From JALZHR01 sp036389695 (lineage in GTDB: Bacteria > Acidobacteriota > Blastocatellia > Pyrinomonadales > Pyrinomonadaceae), in the NCBI GenBank assembly GCA_036389695.1, contig DASVWG010000193.1:1-22847 (forward strand): a stretch of DNA of 22,847 bases, in the 5' to 3' direction. Below are positions 6,652-14,625 of the stretch, one piece after another; positions within the stretch are counted from its first letter, which is position 1; every line of letters begins with the position of its first letter. Below the pieces are notes generated by a model. The model did no database searches. It was given only the letters and a program-made list of their open reading frames with translations, and was not told where the DNA came from. A program made the position numbers and the translations under genes.

Positions 6652-7362
6652 ATGGCTAGACTCAAGAAAAATGAAAAATCAGGCGTTGAGAAAGGACAAA
6701 TCGCAGGCGGTGCTGATTTATTGTGGCGAAAGCCGATTACTCTTGACTCATTTGAAGATGAAGACCCTTTGGAAACGCTGTATCGAGGCAGGGAAGTCGC
6801 CGATTCCGTAGAAGCAGCGAATCGAGAACCGAACGAAGCGAGTACAAAATCCGACGGTAAAAAATCGAATGTCGCAAGCGCTCCTGCTTCGTCAAAACCC
6901 GGAAAAACGATTGTCAAAAAAACGCCTGAACCTCCAAAACAGGAAAGCGCCGCCTTAATTGAAAAAAGCAACGCCCCGCGCACAACTAAACTGTCGGAAG
7001 CGGATTTAAAAAATATCCTGAAAATCAAAAGCGAAACTTTTCAATTTACCGACATCCGCGAGATTTTGCGCGGAAAATCCTTTGACATGTACGCCTATTT
7101 GAGATTTTTGTCCGGCGACCCGGGAGTTTGCAAGATAAAGCATCTCGACCTGATGAGAAAACTGGACATCAGCCGTCCGACATTGTTCAAACAGGGCGAT
7201 TGGCTGGTCAGGCTTTCTCTGATTGAAAAACGGAATGTGCCGGGCGACCATTTGGGAACGTCCTATACTGTCTATCGGCTCGAAGACGTCTTGCCGGTTT
7301 CGGAAACACTTGCCGGGCAGATTCAAACCGCAATCGAAAGTTTTCGAAGCGAAAACGACTGA
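6652..7362 (+). CDS. ParB-position protein with C-terminal winged helix
   Basis: This 236-residue protein follows parA after 5 bases, with GAGGTAAG as ribosome binding site inside the parA end, so the two are translationally linked. Residues 1-60 are mixed (GADLLWRKPITLDSFEDED), 60-110 are Lys/Ser/Pro-rich and probably disordered, and 115-236 are folded. There the order YLRFLSGDPGVCKIKHLDLM, KLDISRPTLFKQGDWLVRLS, then LIEKRNVPGDHLGTSYTVYR reads as a winged helix: recognition helix at SRPTLFKQ, wing at NVPGDHLGTSY. The GERRxRA box and HTH arrangement of ParB/Spo0J are absent. By position it is the likely centromere-binding adaptor for ParA; the N-terminus may hold the ParA-stimulating peptide, as in other adaptors. 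This is inference from context. Confidence 0.6.
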   Translation: MARLKKNEKSGVEKGQIAGGADLLWRKPITLDSFEDEDPLETLYRGREVADSVEAANREPNEASTKSDGKKSNVASAPASSKPGKTIVKKTPEPPKQESAALIEKSNAPRTTKLSEADLKNILKIKSETFQFTDIREILRGKSFDMYAYLRFLSGDPGVCKIKHLDLMRKLDISRPTLFKQGDWLVRLSLIEKRNVPGDHLGTSYTVYRLEDVLPVSETLAGQIQTAIESFRSEND

Positions 7363-7410
7363 AATAATTCCTTCAGAATAGGGAATTACGAGCAGCGGAA
7401 AATTGTAATC

Positions 7411-7455
7411 TTTATCCTGCCGAAATCGAGTTTTACAGGTTTTATCCAGCCAAAA
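7411..7455. repeat. Direct repeat downstream of the par operon
   Basis: TTTATCCTGCCGAAA (7411-7425) recurs as TTTATCCAGCCAAAA (7441-7455), 13 of 15 bases identical with a 30-base period. A 7-bp stem TAATTCC/GGAATTA (7365-7371/7382-7388) precedes it just after the operon stop codon. It could be part of a downstream centromere or 3' end structure. Confidence 0.35.
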
Positions 7456-7485
7456 GCCCGGTTAGATTAAACTCATCGCCTTCAA

Positions 7486-7550
7486 GTCCTACAAGAGTAG
7501 TTGACACGGACATAAAAAGATTTTATATTGATTGTGTCCTACCGTAGTAG
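7486..7550 (+). promoter_or_regulatory. blaI promoter with twin BlaI-type operators
   Basis: A near-consensus sigma70 promoter, TTGACA (7501-7506), 17 bases, TATATT (7524-7529), is bracketed by two copies of one dyad element: GTCCTACAAGAGTAG (7486-7500) and GTCCTACCGTAGTAG (7536-7550), 12 of 15 bases identical. The core CTAC-N4-GTAG resembles the TAC...GTA dyads bound by BlaI/MecI repressors. One copy abuts the -35 and the other covers the probable transcription start, a good arrangement for repression by the BlaI encoded just downstream. Confidence 0.75.
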
Positions 7551-7565
7551 TAGAACTCAAATATA

Positions 7566-7952
7566 ATGAAAAGCGAAGTTAAAAAAAGATTGGGCGAGCG
7601 CGAACTCGATATTATGCAATCGTTGTGGAGATTGGAGAAAGCGACCGTGGCGCAGGTGCAGGAAGATTTACGCAAACAGGACAGCGATATCGCCTACACG
7701 ACAATTCAAACGATGCTGAATCGTCTGGAAACGAAAAAACTGGTTGCTCGCGATGATTCCGAGCGGACGCATCGTTATTACGCGCTTCTGGCTGAGCCGG
7801 ATGTGGCGGGCAGTGCGCTGCGTCGTCTGGTCGAGCGTTTTTTTCGCGGCTCGACCGAAGCCCTGGTCACTCGTCTGCTGGAAGAAGACCTGACTTCGGA
7901 GCAGCTCGGACGGATTCAATCTTTGATTGATAAGCACCGAAAAGAGGAATAA
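7566..7952 (+). CDS. BlaI/MecI-family transcriptional repressor
   Basis: This 128-residue winged-helix protein has the family signature LGERELDIMQSLWRLEKATV, AQVQEDL, then YTTIQTMLNRLETKKLVARD (recognition helix plus wing, about residues 36-66) and a C-terminal helical dimerisation part. BlaI proteins bind dyad operators as dimers and are inactivated by proteolysis triggered by BlaR. The neighbouring gene encodes that protease type, starting 2 bases after this stop, and two matching dyads flank the promoter 16-80 bases upstream. Autoregulation is therefore likely. There is no obvious Shine-Dalgarno before the ATG at 7566, and the leader would be only about 30 bases long. The inducing signal need not be a beta-lactam (see the next gene). 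Confidence 0.88.
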   Translation: MKSEVKKRLGERELDIMQSLWRLEKATVAQVQEDLRKQDSDIAYTTIQTMLNRLETKKLVARDDSERTHRYYALLAEPDVAGSALRRLVERFFRGSTEALVTRLLEEDLTSEQLGRIQSLIDKHRKEE

Positions 7953-7954
7953 GA

Positions 7955-9535
7955 ATGATAAGCGCATATTCCGAATTGATTTTATTTACCGTCAATTTAG
8001 CCGTTAATCTAATCCTGTTTGGAGTGCCGGTCGCGGGCAGCATTATCGCTTCATTTCGACTGATTAAAAATGCGTCCGCGCGCCTGCGATACGTGATTAC
8101 GGTGGCGGCTTTTCTGATTGCCGCGTTTTTTCCGCTCGTCGTCACGTTCAGCGGCTCGACCGGACTGGACGCGCTTATCGCGGCGCAGCAAAGCGGCGGC
8201 GTAAATTCCTTCGCTCATAATTTTGCTGCTCGACCTCCGGTCGCGACGCGGGAAACTGCGGCGTCCGATTCCGAGCCTGAACCGGAAAAAACATCTGTTG
8301 ATTTACTTAATAATTTAACCGCTGCGACCGCCGATTCCTTTCTCGGAACCGTTCTTTTCAGTCTCTGGATTTTGGGTGCGATTTGCCTTCTTTTCAGAGA
8401 TATTGTCGCTCACCGGAGGCTGAGAAAAGCCCGTCGAGGCTGGCAGCCGGCAACAAATTCGGAACGAAAGGAATTAGCTTTCCCCGACGACGTGCCGCTT
8501 TATTTCGGCGAAGAAAGTCCTGCTACAACAGGGCTTTTTTACCCGCTTATTGTTTTGCCCGGACAATTTCCGGACACGCTGTCGCCGGCGTCAAAACGCT
8601 GTATCGTGCAGCACGAATTGGCTCATGCAAGATGGCGCGACCCGCTCGTAAATTTCCTTCTGCGCCTGATTCGCGCGCTATTGTGGATTAGCCCGGCGCT
8701 TTGGCTGCTCGAGCGAATAGTCGTCGCCGAACGCGAAGCCGCCGCAGACTATGCCGCTGTCGTGAAATGCTCTGTCGACCAATCGGATTTTGAAGCGACC
8801 GCGTTGAGTTACGCGGCGACGCTCGTTTTTCTGGCAAGACATTTTAACTCTCAAGCACCGAACAAAATCGGTCTGAGTAACGGAAGCAGACTCGAACGGC
8901 GCGTCCGTTTGCTGCTGACACATTCTTCCGGAATTTCCGGTTTCCGTATTTCTTTGGCATCGCTGGTTTTTCTGGGCGGATTGAGCGGATTATTTTTTAT
9001 GCCGGTCGCTTTTCAGCCGGAACAGATAAAGAGTCAGGCGAAAGAAACGGCGGTTATTGTCAATCAGGAACCGGAGAATTTGACTATCAATAAAAATCCG
9101 GGCGATTTGCCGGGTATAAAACGGCAAAATAAATCGCCGCAAGCTGATAGCAACAATAAAAATAAGGAAAGCGGCGCAGCGACTTTCATTTCAAATCAAA
9201 ACGAATCTTCGGTCAAAGCAAAAGAAATCGTCCGACCCTTAAAAACAAATTCGCGAGCCGGAGAGCAGCCTGCAAATTTGAATAATGATTCCGTTGACGA
9301 CTCTGCGGATTTGATGAGACAGCGAAGCGAAGCGGATGCTCGAGCCAGCCGCAGAACAGAATCGGGATTTGATGAATTTAACGGTCGAGCCGAGTCACTG
9401 GACGCTTTAAGAAAAGATTTAGACAGCCCCGACAGACGAGTGCGCCAGATGGCGGCAGGCAAATTAGATTCGATGATGAGGCGAACTGAGCCGGTCAACG
9501 ATTCGAATCGAAATATAGACATAAATAAATACTGA
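7955..9535 (+). CDS. BlaR1-like M56 membrane metalloprotease without penicillin sensor
   Basis: This 526-residue protein begins 2 bases after blaI with AGAGGA as ribosome binding site. Predicted membrane spans lie at about residues 8-36, 44-66, 130-149 and 333-352. Between the third and fourth lies the M56 zinc-protease domain with the motif QHELAHARWRDP (H220, E221, H224) and a downstream EREAAADYAAV whose Glu is the probable third ligand. In BlaR1/MecR1 the fourth span is followed by an extracellular penicillin-binding sensor. Here the about 175 residues after it are low-complexity, Asn/Lys/Ser-rich, and end in a single HEAT-like segment (KDLDSPDRRVRQMAAGKLDS). No SxxK or KTG motif is seen. 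It presumably cleaves BlaI on an unknown envelope signal. Confidence 0.85.
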   Translation: MISAYSELILFTVNLAVNLILFGVPVAGSIIASFRLIKNASARLRYVITVAAFLIAAFFPLVVTFSGSTGLDALIAAQQSGGVNSFAHNFAARPPVATRETAASDSEPEPEKTSVDLLNNLTAATADSFLGTVLFSLWILGAICLLFRDIVAHRRLRKARRGWQPATNSERKELAFPDDVPLYFGEESPATTGLFYPLIVLPGQFPDTLSPASKRCIVQHELAHARWRDPLVNFLLRLIRALLWISPALWLLERIVVAEREAAADYAAVVKCSVDQSDFEATALSYAATLVFLARHFNSQAPNKIGLSNGSRLERRVRLLLTHSSGISGFRISLASLVFLGGLSGLFFMPVAFQPEQIKSQAKETAVIVNQEPENLTINKNPGDLPGIKRQNKSPQADSNNKNKESGAATFISNQNESSVKAKEIVRPLKTNSRAGEQPANLNNDSVDDSADLMRQRSEADARASRRTESGFDEFNGRAESLDALRKDLDSPDRRVRQMAAGKLDSMMRRTEPVNDSNRNIDINKY

Positions 9536-9587
9536 GGCTGCCGGTAATCCTGGAATTGGCGCAGGAATCTTGTTCCGGACGGCAGCC
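9536..9587. repeat. Inverted repeat after the blaR gene
   Basis: GGCTGCCG (9536-9543) pairs with CGGCAGCC (9580-9587), starting at the first base after the stop codon. A nested TCCTG/CAGGA pairing sits inside. No T-run follows, so it is not a classical terminator; it may partly separate expression of blaR from the hydrolase gene or protect the transcript end. Confidence 0.45.
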
Positions 9588-9710
9588 GCCAAAAACCAAC
9601 CAGACAAAATTTACTAAATCATGGAGACGAGCGAATTAAGAAATCGCCTGGATGGATACCAGTGTCTAAAAAACGGAATTTTAACGAAAGGAAAAATGGA
9701 GTCGACGAGT

Positions 9711-11219
9711 ATGAAATTTAATTTATCCATAGCTTTGCTCTTTCTTTCATGGAGCTTTGCCGCCGCTCAGACGCGAATCGAAACAATCGACGCCGTCTTG
9801 AACAGGCTGAACCGGGAAGAGGCTTTTAGCGGCAATGTTTTGATTTCCGAAAAAGATAAAATTATCTACGCCAAATCATTCGGCTACGCCAACGCCGAAA
9901 CGAAAACGCCTTTGACGCCGGAGACGATTTTTCTCATCGGTTCGGTTGCCAAAACTTTGACCGCCGTCGCCGTTCTGCAATTAAAAGAACAGGGGAAATT
10001 AACTCTGGACGATTCGCTCGCCAGGCATCTGCCGGAGCTGCCTTATAAAAACGTCACTCTGCGCCATCTGCTCACCCACACATCGGGCGTTTTGGAATAT
10101 CAATCGCCGGAAGTCATCAAAGAAATCGCGGGCAGAGGCGTCGGCAACGCGGAACTCGTCAACATATTTGCTCGCCTCAATCCGAAATTAGAGTTTGCGC
10201 CGGGCAGCCGCTGGGATTACAGCAACACGAACTTCATTTTACTGGCACGCGTCGTCGAAAAAATTTCAAACAAAAATTTCCCGCAATTCGTCAGGGAAAA
10301 CATTTTCGTTCCGGCGCGAATGACGCGCTCGTTTGTCGGAATTAATAACGCTCCCGCGCCGCTGAAAAAGACAATCGCCGCCGGCTACCGGTTCACCAAT
10401 CCGCTGGCAGATGCGGCGGTCAATGTCGAAACGCTGGAAGGCGCGCGGCAGGCTTACGCGACCAAACAAAATCTCTACGGCGCGGGAAACGTTTTCAGCA
10501 CGACCGTTGATTTATTGAAATTTCACCGGGCTTTGCAGCGCGGAAAACTTTTGAAAAAGCAAACGCTCGCCGAAATGTATTCGCCCGCGAAGCTTTCGAC
10601 CGGCGAAAATTACAATTCTTTCTCACGGACGAACTACCCGTCCGGAAACGCGCTCGGCTGGTTTGCGGCAAACGACGAATCGCGCGGGATAATCGTTTAC
10701 CATCCGGGCGGCGACATCGGCTACACGAGTTACTTTTTGCGAAACACGACCAAAGACCAGACGGTGATTATCCTCTCCAACATCGAGCTGCTGCGCCATT
10801 ACACGCCGACCGCTTTGATGAAGATTCTCAGCGGCGAGCCTTATAAACTCGACCTGAAATCTTTAGCCGCCGCGATGGGCAGGGAATACAACCGGCGCGG
10901 CGCGCGGGCGATGCTCGAAATTTTCGCGCGGTTGAAAACGAGCGACGAATACAGCTTTAGCGAAGACGAAATCAACGAGCTCGGCTATCGGCTGTTATAC
11001 GACAAAAAAGATTTGAAATCCGCAGAAGCGGTTTTCAAGCTCAACGCCGAACGATTTCCCGAATCGTACAACGTCTGGGACAGCCTCGGCGAAGTTTATT
11101 TCCAAATCGGAGACAAAGAAGAAGCCGTTAAAAACTACGAAAAATCTTTACGGCTCAATCCGAAAAACGAAGGCGGCAAAAGAATGCTGGAAAAGATTCG
11201 CCGGGGCGAAAAGCCTTGA
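9711..11219 (+). CDS. Secreted serine hydrolase (class C beta-lactamase-like) with C-terminal TPRs
   Basis: This 502-residue protein has a signal peptide (MKFNLSIALLFLSWSFAAAQ) and the beta-lactamase/DD-peptidase fold motifs: SVAK with nucleophile S78 and K81, YSN (Y170), and HPGG (H331) in place of KTG. The HxG variant is usual in class C-like esterases and D-aminopeptidase-like enzymes, so hydrolysis of beta-lactams is not assured; cell-wall peptides or esters are equally possible. After about residue 410 the chain becomes helical and ends in TPR units (YNVWDSLGEVYFQIGDKEEA). I start at 9711 because the signal peptide begins there with GGAG 9 bases upstream; ATGs at 9696 and 9621 would add 5 or 30 residues of poor sequence. 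It lies 175 bases after blaR on the same strand and may be its regulated target. Confidence 0.85.
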   Translation: MKFNLSIALLFLSWSFAAAQTRIETIDAVLNRLNREEAFSGNVLISEKDKIIYAKSFGYANAETKTPLTPETIFLIGSVAKTLTAVAVLQLKEQGKLTLDDSLARHLPELPYKNVTLRHLLTHTSGVLEYQSPEVIKEIAGRGVGNAELVNIFARLNPKLEFAPGSRWDYSNTNFILLARVVEKISNKNFPQFVRENIFVPARMTRSFVGINNAPAPLKKTIAAGYRFTNPLADAAVNVETLEGARQAYATKQNLYGAGNVFSTTVDLLKFHRALQRGKLLKKQTLAEMYSPAKLSTGENYNSFSRTNYPSGNALGWFAANDESRGIIVYHPGGDIGYTSYFLRNTTKDQTVIILSNIELLRHYTPTALMKILSGEPYKLDLKSLAAAMGREYNRRGARAMLEIFARLKTSDEYSFSEDEINELGYRLLYDKKDLKSAEAVFKLNAERFPESYNVWDSLGEVYFQIGDKEEAVKNYEKSLRLNPKNEGGKRMLEKIRRGEKP

Positions 11220-11493
11220 ATAAACTTTCCGGCGATGTCAGGCATTTAGAATAACCGGGAGCAGACAGCTTCAATGAAAGAATTTTAACGGCGAAATCTT
11301 TGAAAAGATTATGAGCAATCCCGAATTTAAAGAAGCTGCGAGCAATTGGCTGAGAAATAGAATTTATAAAAGATTCGGTGATTCAGACTGATTTTCGGCA
11401 AGCAGATATGAAAGCGTTATTTCTCTCTGAGCCTTTCCAATCCGCTTTGCCGGCGGGTCTTGATTTTTAACCGGAACAGTAATGTCGCAGGCT
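11220..11493. other. Intergenic stretch with a short orphan coding remnant
   Basis: A plus-strand frame open at 11278-11391 reads KNFNGEIFEKIMSNPEFKEA, then ASNWLRNRIYKRFGDSD and stops. It reads like the tail of a real soluble protein, but no upstream coding sequence joins it. It may be a 3' gene remnant; the source family is not identified. Nothing else is seen here. Confidence 0.3.
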
Positions 11494-11865
11494 TTAAGAA
11501 TCATAACCTAAATACCGGTCGAGCACGGATTGCAGCTTTTCGGTATCCAGAGGTTTATATAACAAGTCGTTGCAGCCTGCCGCAATCGCCTGTTCATAGA
11601 TAAACTCTCCGGAGGCGGTAAAGCCGATAATCGGCGTTTTGGACGTTTCCTCGAATTGCCTGATAATTTTGGTGGCGGCTATTCCGTCGGTCGAAGGCAT
11701 CGCCATATCCATCAGAATCAGGTCGGGCGTCTGCCTTTTAACGCTTTCTACCGCCTTCCAGCCGTCTTCGGCTTCGATTACCTGGTAACCCAAATCTTTG
11801 AGCACGAACTTCATCAGGTCGCGCGTTTCCTTCAAATCTTCAACTATCAAAATTGTTTTTGCCAT
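11494..11865 (-). CDS. Single-domain response regulator (CheY-like)
   Basis: This 123-residue protein is a bare receiver domain: acidic pair E9/D10 (TILIVEDLKE), phosphoacceptor D53 in PDLILMDMAMP, T83 in GFTASG and K104 in YKPLD, each at the expected place. It has no output domain, so it should act by protein contact, as in a phosphorelay or with a diguanylate or chemotaxis-type partner. The ATG at 11865 is preferred over an upstream TTG because the receiver begins at MAKTIL. No histidine kinase lies in the window, so the partner is elsewhere. The Ser/Thr kinase gene at 19157-20977 is not a conventional partner. Confidence 0.9.
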   Translation of the reverse strand: MAKTILIVEDLKETRDLMKFVLKDLGYQVIEAEDGWKAVESVKRQTPDLILMDMAMPSTDGIAATKIIRQFEETSKTPIIGFTASGEFIYEQAIAAGCNDLLYKPLDTEKLQSVLDRYLGYDS

Positions 11866-12138
11866 TATTTGTTTAAAGACGAAAATCAAAAGTCATAAAT
11901 AAGCTACTAAATCGCCCCTTTTATTTCAATAAAAATTTAGATTATTTGACTGTGATTCAAAGTAAAAGAAACGGGTTTCATTAATCGGGGCAAAATTTTC
12001 ATTGCCGGATTTTAATTTATTTTGAGTTTTGCGCCAAAAGTCGGAAAAAGGCGGCAGCCCGCGCGAAAGCCGCGGCGCAAAAGTCCAGCCAAATAATCTT
12101 TCTCGTTTTTCTTTATTTTCGTGCAAAGCCCCTCGAAA

Positions 12139-13593
12139 CTATTTCCCGATTGGTAATGACGCGGGCGGGCGAAACTGGATTAAGCCTTTTTCCGCTATTG
12201 TTCGCTCAATATCATCTAAATCGGACGGAACAAAAGCGCTCAAATTCTCAACTCCATCGGGGGTGACGACCGCCACGTCTTCAATCCGGACATAAAGTTT
12301 CTCTTCGGGAATCCAAATCATCGGGTCAATCGTAAAAACCATTCCCGCCTGCAAAGGCACGCCGCGAACAACGCCGACGTCGTGGACAGCCATTCCGACC
12401 GGATGCTGAAAATGCCCGCGAAATTTCAAACCGGCTTTGACCGCGTTCAGGTGCGCGGGTTTGACGAATGTTTTGCCGACCAGATAATTTTCCATATCTC
12501 TGGCGGCTGAATCAAGCACGTAATCCGAAGTCACGCCCGGTCGAATATATTTAAAAAGCGCGTTCCGATAAGCTAAAATAAAGCTGTATAAGGCGCGTTG
12601 TTCCAGATTGAATTTTCCGTTTACCGCCCATATGCGCGTGACGTCGCTCGTGTAATAACGATAATCGGGAGCATAGTCCATCAAAACCAAATCGCCGTCT
12701 TTGAGCCGGTCGGTCTTGCGGAAATAATGTCCCAGATAGGCGTTTGAGCCGCCGCCGATAATCGAGGCGTAACCGTCGCCTCTGGCTCCGTTCAGATAGA
12801 AAACATATTTCGCCGCCGCATCGAGCTGGTATTCATAAACGCCCGGTTCGGTCGAACGCATGGCTTCGATAAGCGCCAGACCGGCGATTTGAGTGGCTTG
12901 GCGAATAATCTCGATTTCGCTTTTGCTTTTGATGAGCCGGAGCGAATCCAAAACGGGCGACAAATCACGAATTTCAAACTGCGGCGCCCGCGCGTTTAAT
13001 AAATCCCGAAAACGCGCTTCTCTCGAATCCCGTCCGTCCCACGGGTCGGAGGAAACGCGCGCCTGCCCGTTTAATAATTCATCGCGGCTGTCGGTTCCGG
13101 TCTCCGCCGGACTCAAAGGCGTGTAAAGAAGCGGCGCGGGCGGGCGAATCAATCCCTTGCCGACCAAATCGAGCGATAAAAACTCGACCCCGCGCACCTG
13201 GTCTATGCCGGTCAATTCTTTAATTAAATCGGCATCTTCGGCTGAAAGAATTTTTCCTTCATTGCTTTCTCTGGCGGCATCTCTGTGCGGCAGATAAACG
13301 GTGGTTTTTTGATTTCGCCCATCCAGCAAAAGGTAAGCGTGGGGCGTTTCCAGACCGCACAGGTAATAAAATTCATTCGATTGCCGAAACACTTTAAAGC
13401 CGGTCGCGCCGCTTGCGCCCTGCACGAGCGCAATGGCATTTTTACCGATCTGCTGATAGATTTTGGCTCGCCGCTCGGCAAATTCTTCCTTTTTAAAATC
13501 TGTCTGGTAGTAGTGCTTTTCCTGAGAAAATGCGAAGCCGGAAGCCATTAAAAACAATATTATTATGCGTCTGCCTTTTCTTTTCAGCGTCAT
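12139..13593 (-). CDS. Secreted Xaa-Pro aminopeptidase (M24B family)
   Basis: This 484-residue protein carries a signal peptide (MTLKRKGRRIIILFLMASGF, AFSQ). An N-terminal creatinase/prolidase-like domain follows (to about residue 210), then the pita-bread catalytic domain. Metal ligands by comparison with E. coli PepP are D306 (LVLMDYAPD), D317 (TSDVTRIW), H397 (FQHPVGMAVHD), D423 (TIDPMIW) and E438 (VRIEDVAVV). The fourth ligand is normally Glu in an IEPG motif; here it is Asp, a conservative change I believe also occurs in some secreted relatives. It should remove N-terminal residues before proline from imported peptides in the periplasm. GAGG lies 10 bases before the ATG. It is on the same strand as the response regulator but 270 bases away, so no operon is claimed. 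Confidence 0.88.
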   Translation of the reverse strand: MTLKRKGRRIIILFLMASGFAFSQEKHYYQTDFKKEEFAERRAKIYQQIGKNAIALVQGASGATGFKVFRQSNEFYYLCGLETPHAYLLLDGRNQKTTVYLPHRDAARESNEGKILSAEDADLIKELTGIDQVRGVEFLSLDLVGKGLIRPPAPLLYTPLSPAETGTDSRDELLNGQARVSSDPWDGRDSREARFRDLLNARAPQFEIRDLSPVLDSLRLIKSKSEIEIIRQATQIAGLALIEAMRSTEPGVYEYQLDAAAKYVFYLNGARGDGYASIIGGGSNAYLGHYFRKTDRLKDGDLVLMDYAPDYRYYTSDVTRIWAVNGKFNLEQRALYSFILAYRNALFKYIRPGVTSDYVLDSAARDMENYLVGKTFVKPAHLNAVKAGLKFRGHFQHPVGMAVHDVGVVRGVPLQAGMVFTIDPMIWIPEEKLYVRIEDVAVVTPDGVENLSAFVPSDLDDIERTIAEKGLIQFRPPASLPIGK

Positions 13594-13710
13594 TTATCCA
13601 GTCCTCAAGCGTCATAAGCGAAATTTCACATTAGATTTTAAGGTATTTATAATAATTTCAACAGTATTTTATTTACCGCGCCGCATTGTGGCTCGCCGAA
13701 GATGAATTTA

Positions 13711-13756
13711 TTGATTTCCGGTTTCATTTTTAGTAAAGTGGCTACGTAGCTACTTT
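13711..13756 (+). promoter_or_regulatory. Toxin-antitoxin promoter and palindromic operator
   Basis: A possible promoter TTGATT (13711-13716), 17 bases, TAAAGT (13734-13739) overlaps a 22-base near-palindrome at 13735-13756 centred on GGCTACGTAGCT; 20 of 22 positions are symmetric. An operator overlapping the -10 of a Phd/VapB operon fits autorepression by the antitoxin or toxin-antitoxin complex. Confidence 0.65.
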
Positions 13757-13791
13757 TATGCGGCAAACTAAATTTTCGGGAGTGTTTGGAA

Positions 13792-14049
13792 ATGGCTTAT
13801 TCGGTCAAGGAAGCGAAAGATAAACTAAGCAGAATCATCCGTCTGGCTGAAAAAGGCGAGCCGCAGGTTATCCGCCGGCATGACCGTGCTGTGGCGGTCG
13901 TCGTTTCCATCGAAGACTGGGAGAATATGAACGGCAGAAACGGCAAAAAAACGAGTCTCGTCGAATTTTTGCAGGAAAGTCCGCTCGATGAAATCCTTCC
14001 GTTTATGACCAGAGCCGATGATGAGGCGCGCGAGGTCTCTTTCGATTAA
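13792..14049 (+). CDS. Phd/VapB-type antitoxin
   Basis: This 85-residue protein begins MAYSVKEAKDKLSRIIRLAE, followed by KGEPQVIRRHDRAVAVVVSIEDWEN, the Phd/YefM N-terminal DNA-binding fold. The C-terminal 35 residues (SLVEFLQESPLDEILPFMTR) form the acidic tail expected to wrap and block the toxin. I use the ATG at 13792, with GGGAG about 9 bases upstream; an in-frame TTG two codons earlier is less likely. The toxin gene follows after 41 bases. A palindrome overlaps its promoter, so it probably represses its own operon. Confidence 0.88.
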   Translation: MAYSVKEAKDKLSRIIRLAEKGEPQVIRRHDRAVAVVVSIEDWENMNGRNGKKTSLVEFLQESPLDEILPFMTRADDEAREVSFD

Positions 14050-14090
14050 ATCCATGATTAACTAAATAATAAATCAAACCAAACAAATAA

Positions 14091-14516
14091 ATGACCGATT
14101 ATCTGCTCGATACTTCCGTAATTTCCGAGCCTAAACAAAAACGACCGAACCCGCAGGTTATCAGCTGGCTGGAGAGCCAGCCCGAGAACAAAATGTTTCT
14201 GAGCGTGATTACCATCGGTGAGATAAAAAAGGGAATTACGCGGCTTGAACAGTCCGGACGCAGGCGCTCCGACCTCGACCTCTGGCTCGGCAGCCTGCGG
14301 CGCAGATTTACCGGCAGAATCCTCACGCTCGATATTGATACCTTACTGGATTGGGGGCAGATGCTCGGCGAATTCGAAAAGAAGGGAATTGTGCGCCCGG
14401 CAATCGATTCTCTGCTCGAAGCGACGGCTTTAAACAAGCGGATGGCGCTGGTCACGAGAAATGTCAAAAACTTTCAGAATTCATCAGTTCAAATCGTGAA
14501 TCCCTGGGACGAATAA
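14091..14516 (+). CDS. VapC/FitB-like PIN-domain toxin
   Basis: This 141-residue PIN domain begins MTDYLLDTSVISEPKQKRPN, as in FitB/VapC toxins, which are metal-dependent RNases cutting tRNA or rRNA. The acidic residues are D7 (LLDTSV), E44 (ITIGEIKKGI) and D106 (AIDSLLEATAL). The usual fourth acid in the VTRN..DF motif is N127 here (LVTRNVKNF), so the metal site has three clear carboxylates instead of four. Activity may be intact, since the first three carry most of the binding, or reduced. The antitoxin gene is immediately upstream. On an accessory replicon such a pair would promote maintenance through post-segregational killing; that role is inferred. Confidence 0.88.
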   Translation: MTDYLLDTSVISEPKQKRPNPQVISWLESQPENKMFLSVITIGEIKKGITRLEQSGRRRSDLDLWLGSLRRRFTGRILTLDIDTLLDWGQMLGEFEKKGIVRPAIDSLLEATALNKRMALVTRNVKNFQNSSVQIVNPWDE

Positions 14517-14530
14517 GCTTCAGAACAAAA

Positions 14531-14560
14531 TACAAAACAAAAAACGGGTTTTAAAACCGC
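14531..14560 (-). terminator. Terminator of the minus-strand protease/kinase run
   Basis: The 12-base palindrome GGTTTTAAAACC (14547-14558) is followed on the minus strand by CG and then a T-rich run (TTTTTTGTTTTG). This fits a rho-independent terminator for the genes reading leftward from 20977, whose last stop is at 14626. The stem is AT-rich, so efficiency is uncertain. On the plus strand it would also lie between the toxin stop and the convergent gene. Confidence 0.5.
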
Positions 14561-14625
14561 TTATGAACCGGCTTACGGCGCAGGCGAATCAAGTATATTT
14601 ATGCCTTTTTTACTTTAATCCTTCC

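Noticed and set aside
9536..9587. Rho-independent terminator after blaR
   Set aside because: The stem is good but no T-run follows on either relevant side.
9621..9710. Thirty extra residues before the serine hydrolase signal peptide
   Set aside because: They would bury the export signal inside the protein, and the better spaced GGAG belongs to the ATG at 9711.
11926..12126. Minus-strand frame of 66 codons between response regulator and aminopeptidase
   Set aside because: No ribosome binding site, odd aromatic/basic composition and no recognised family; the stretch is better treated as intergenic.
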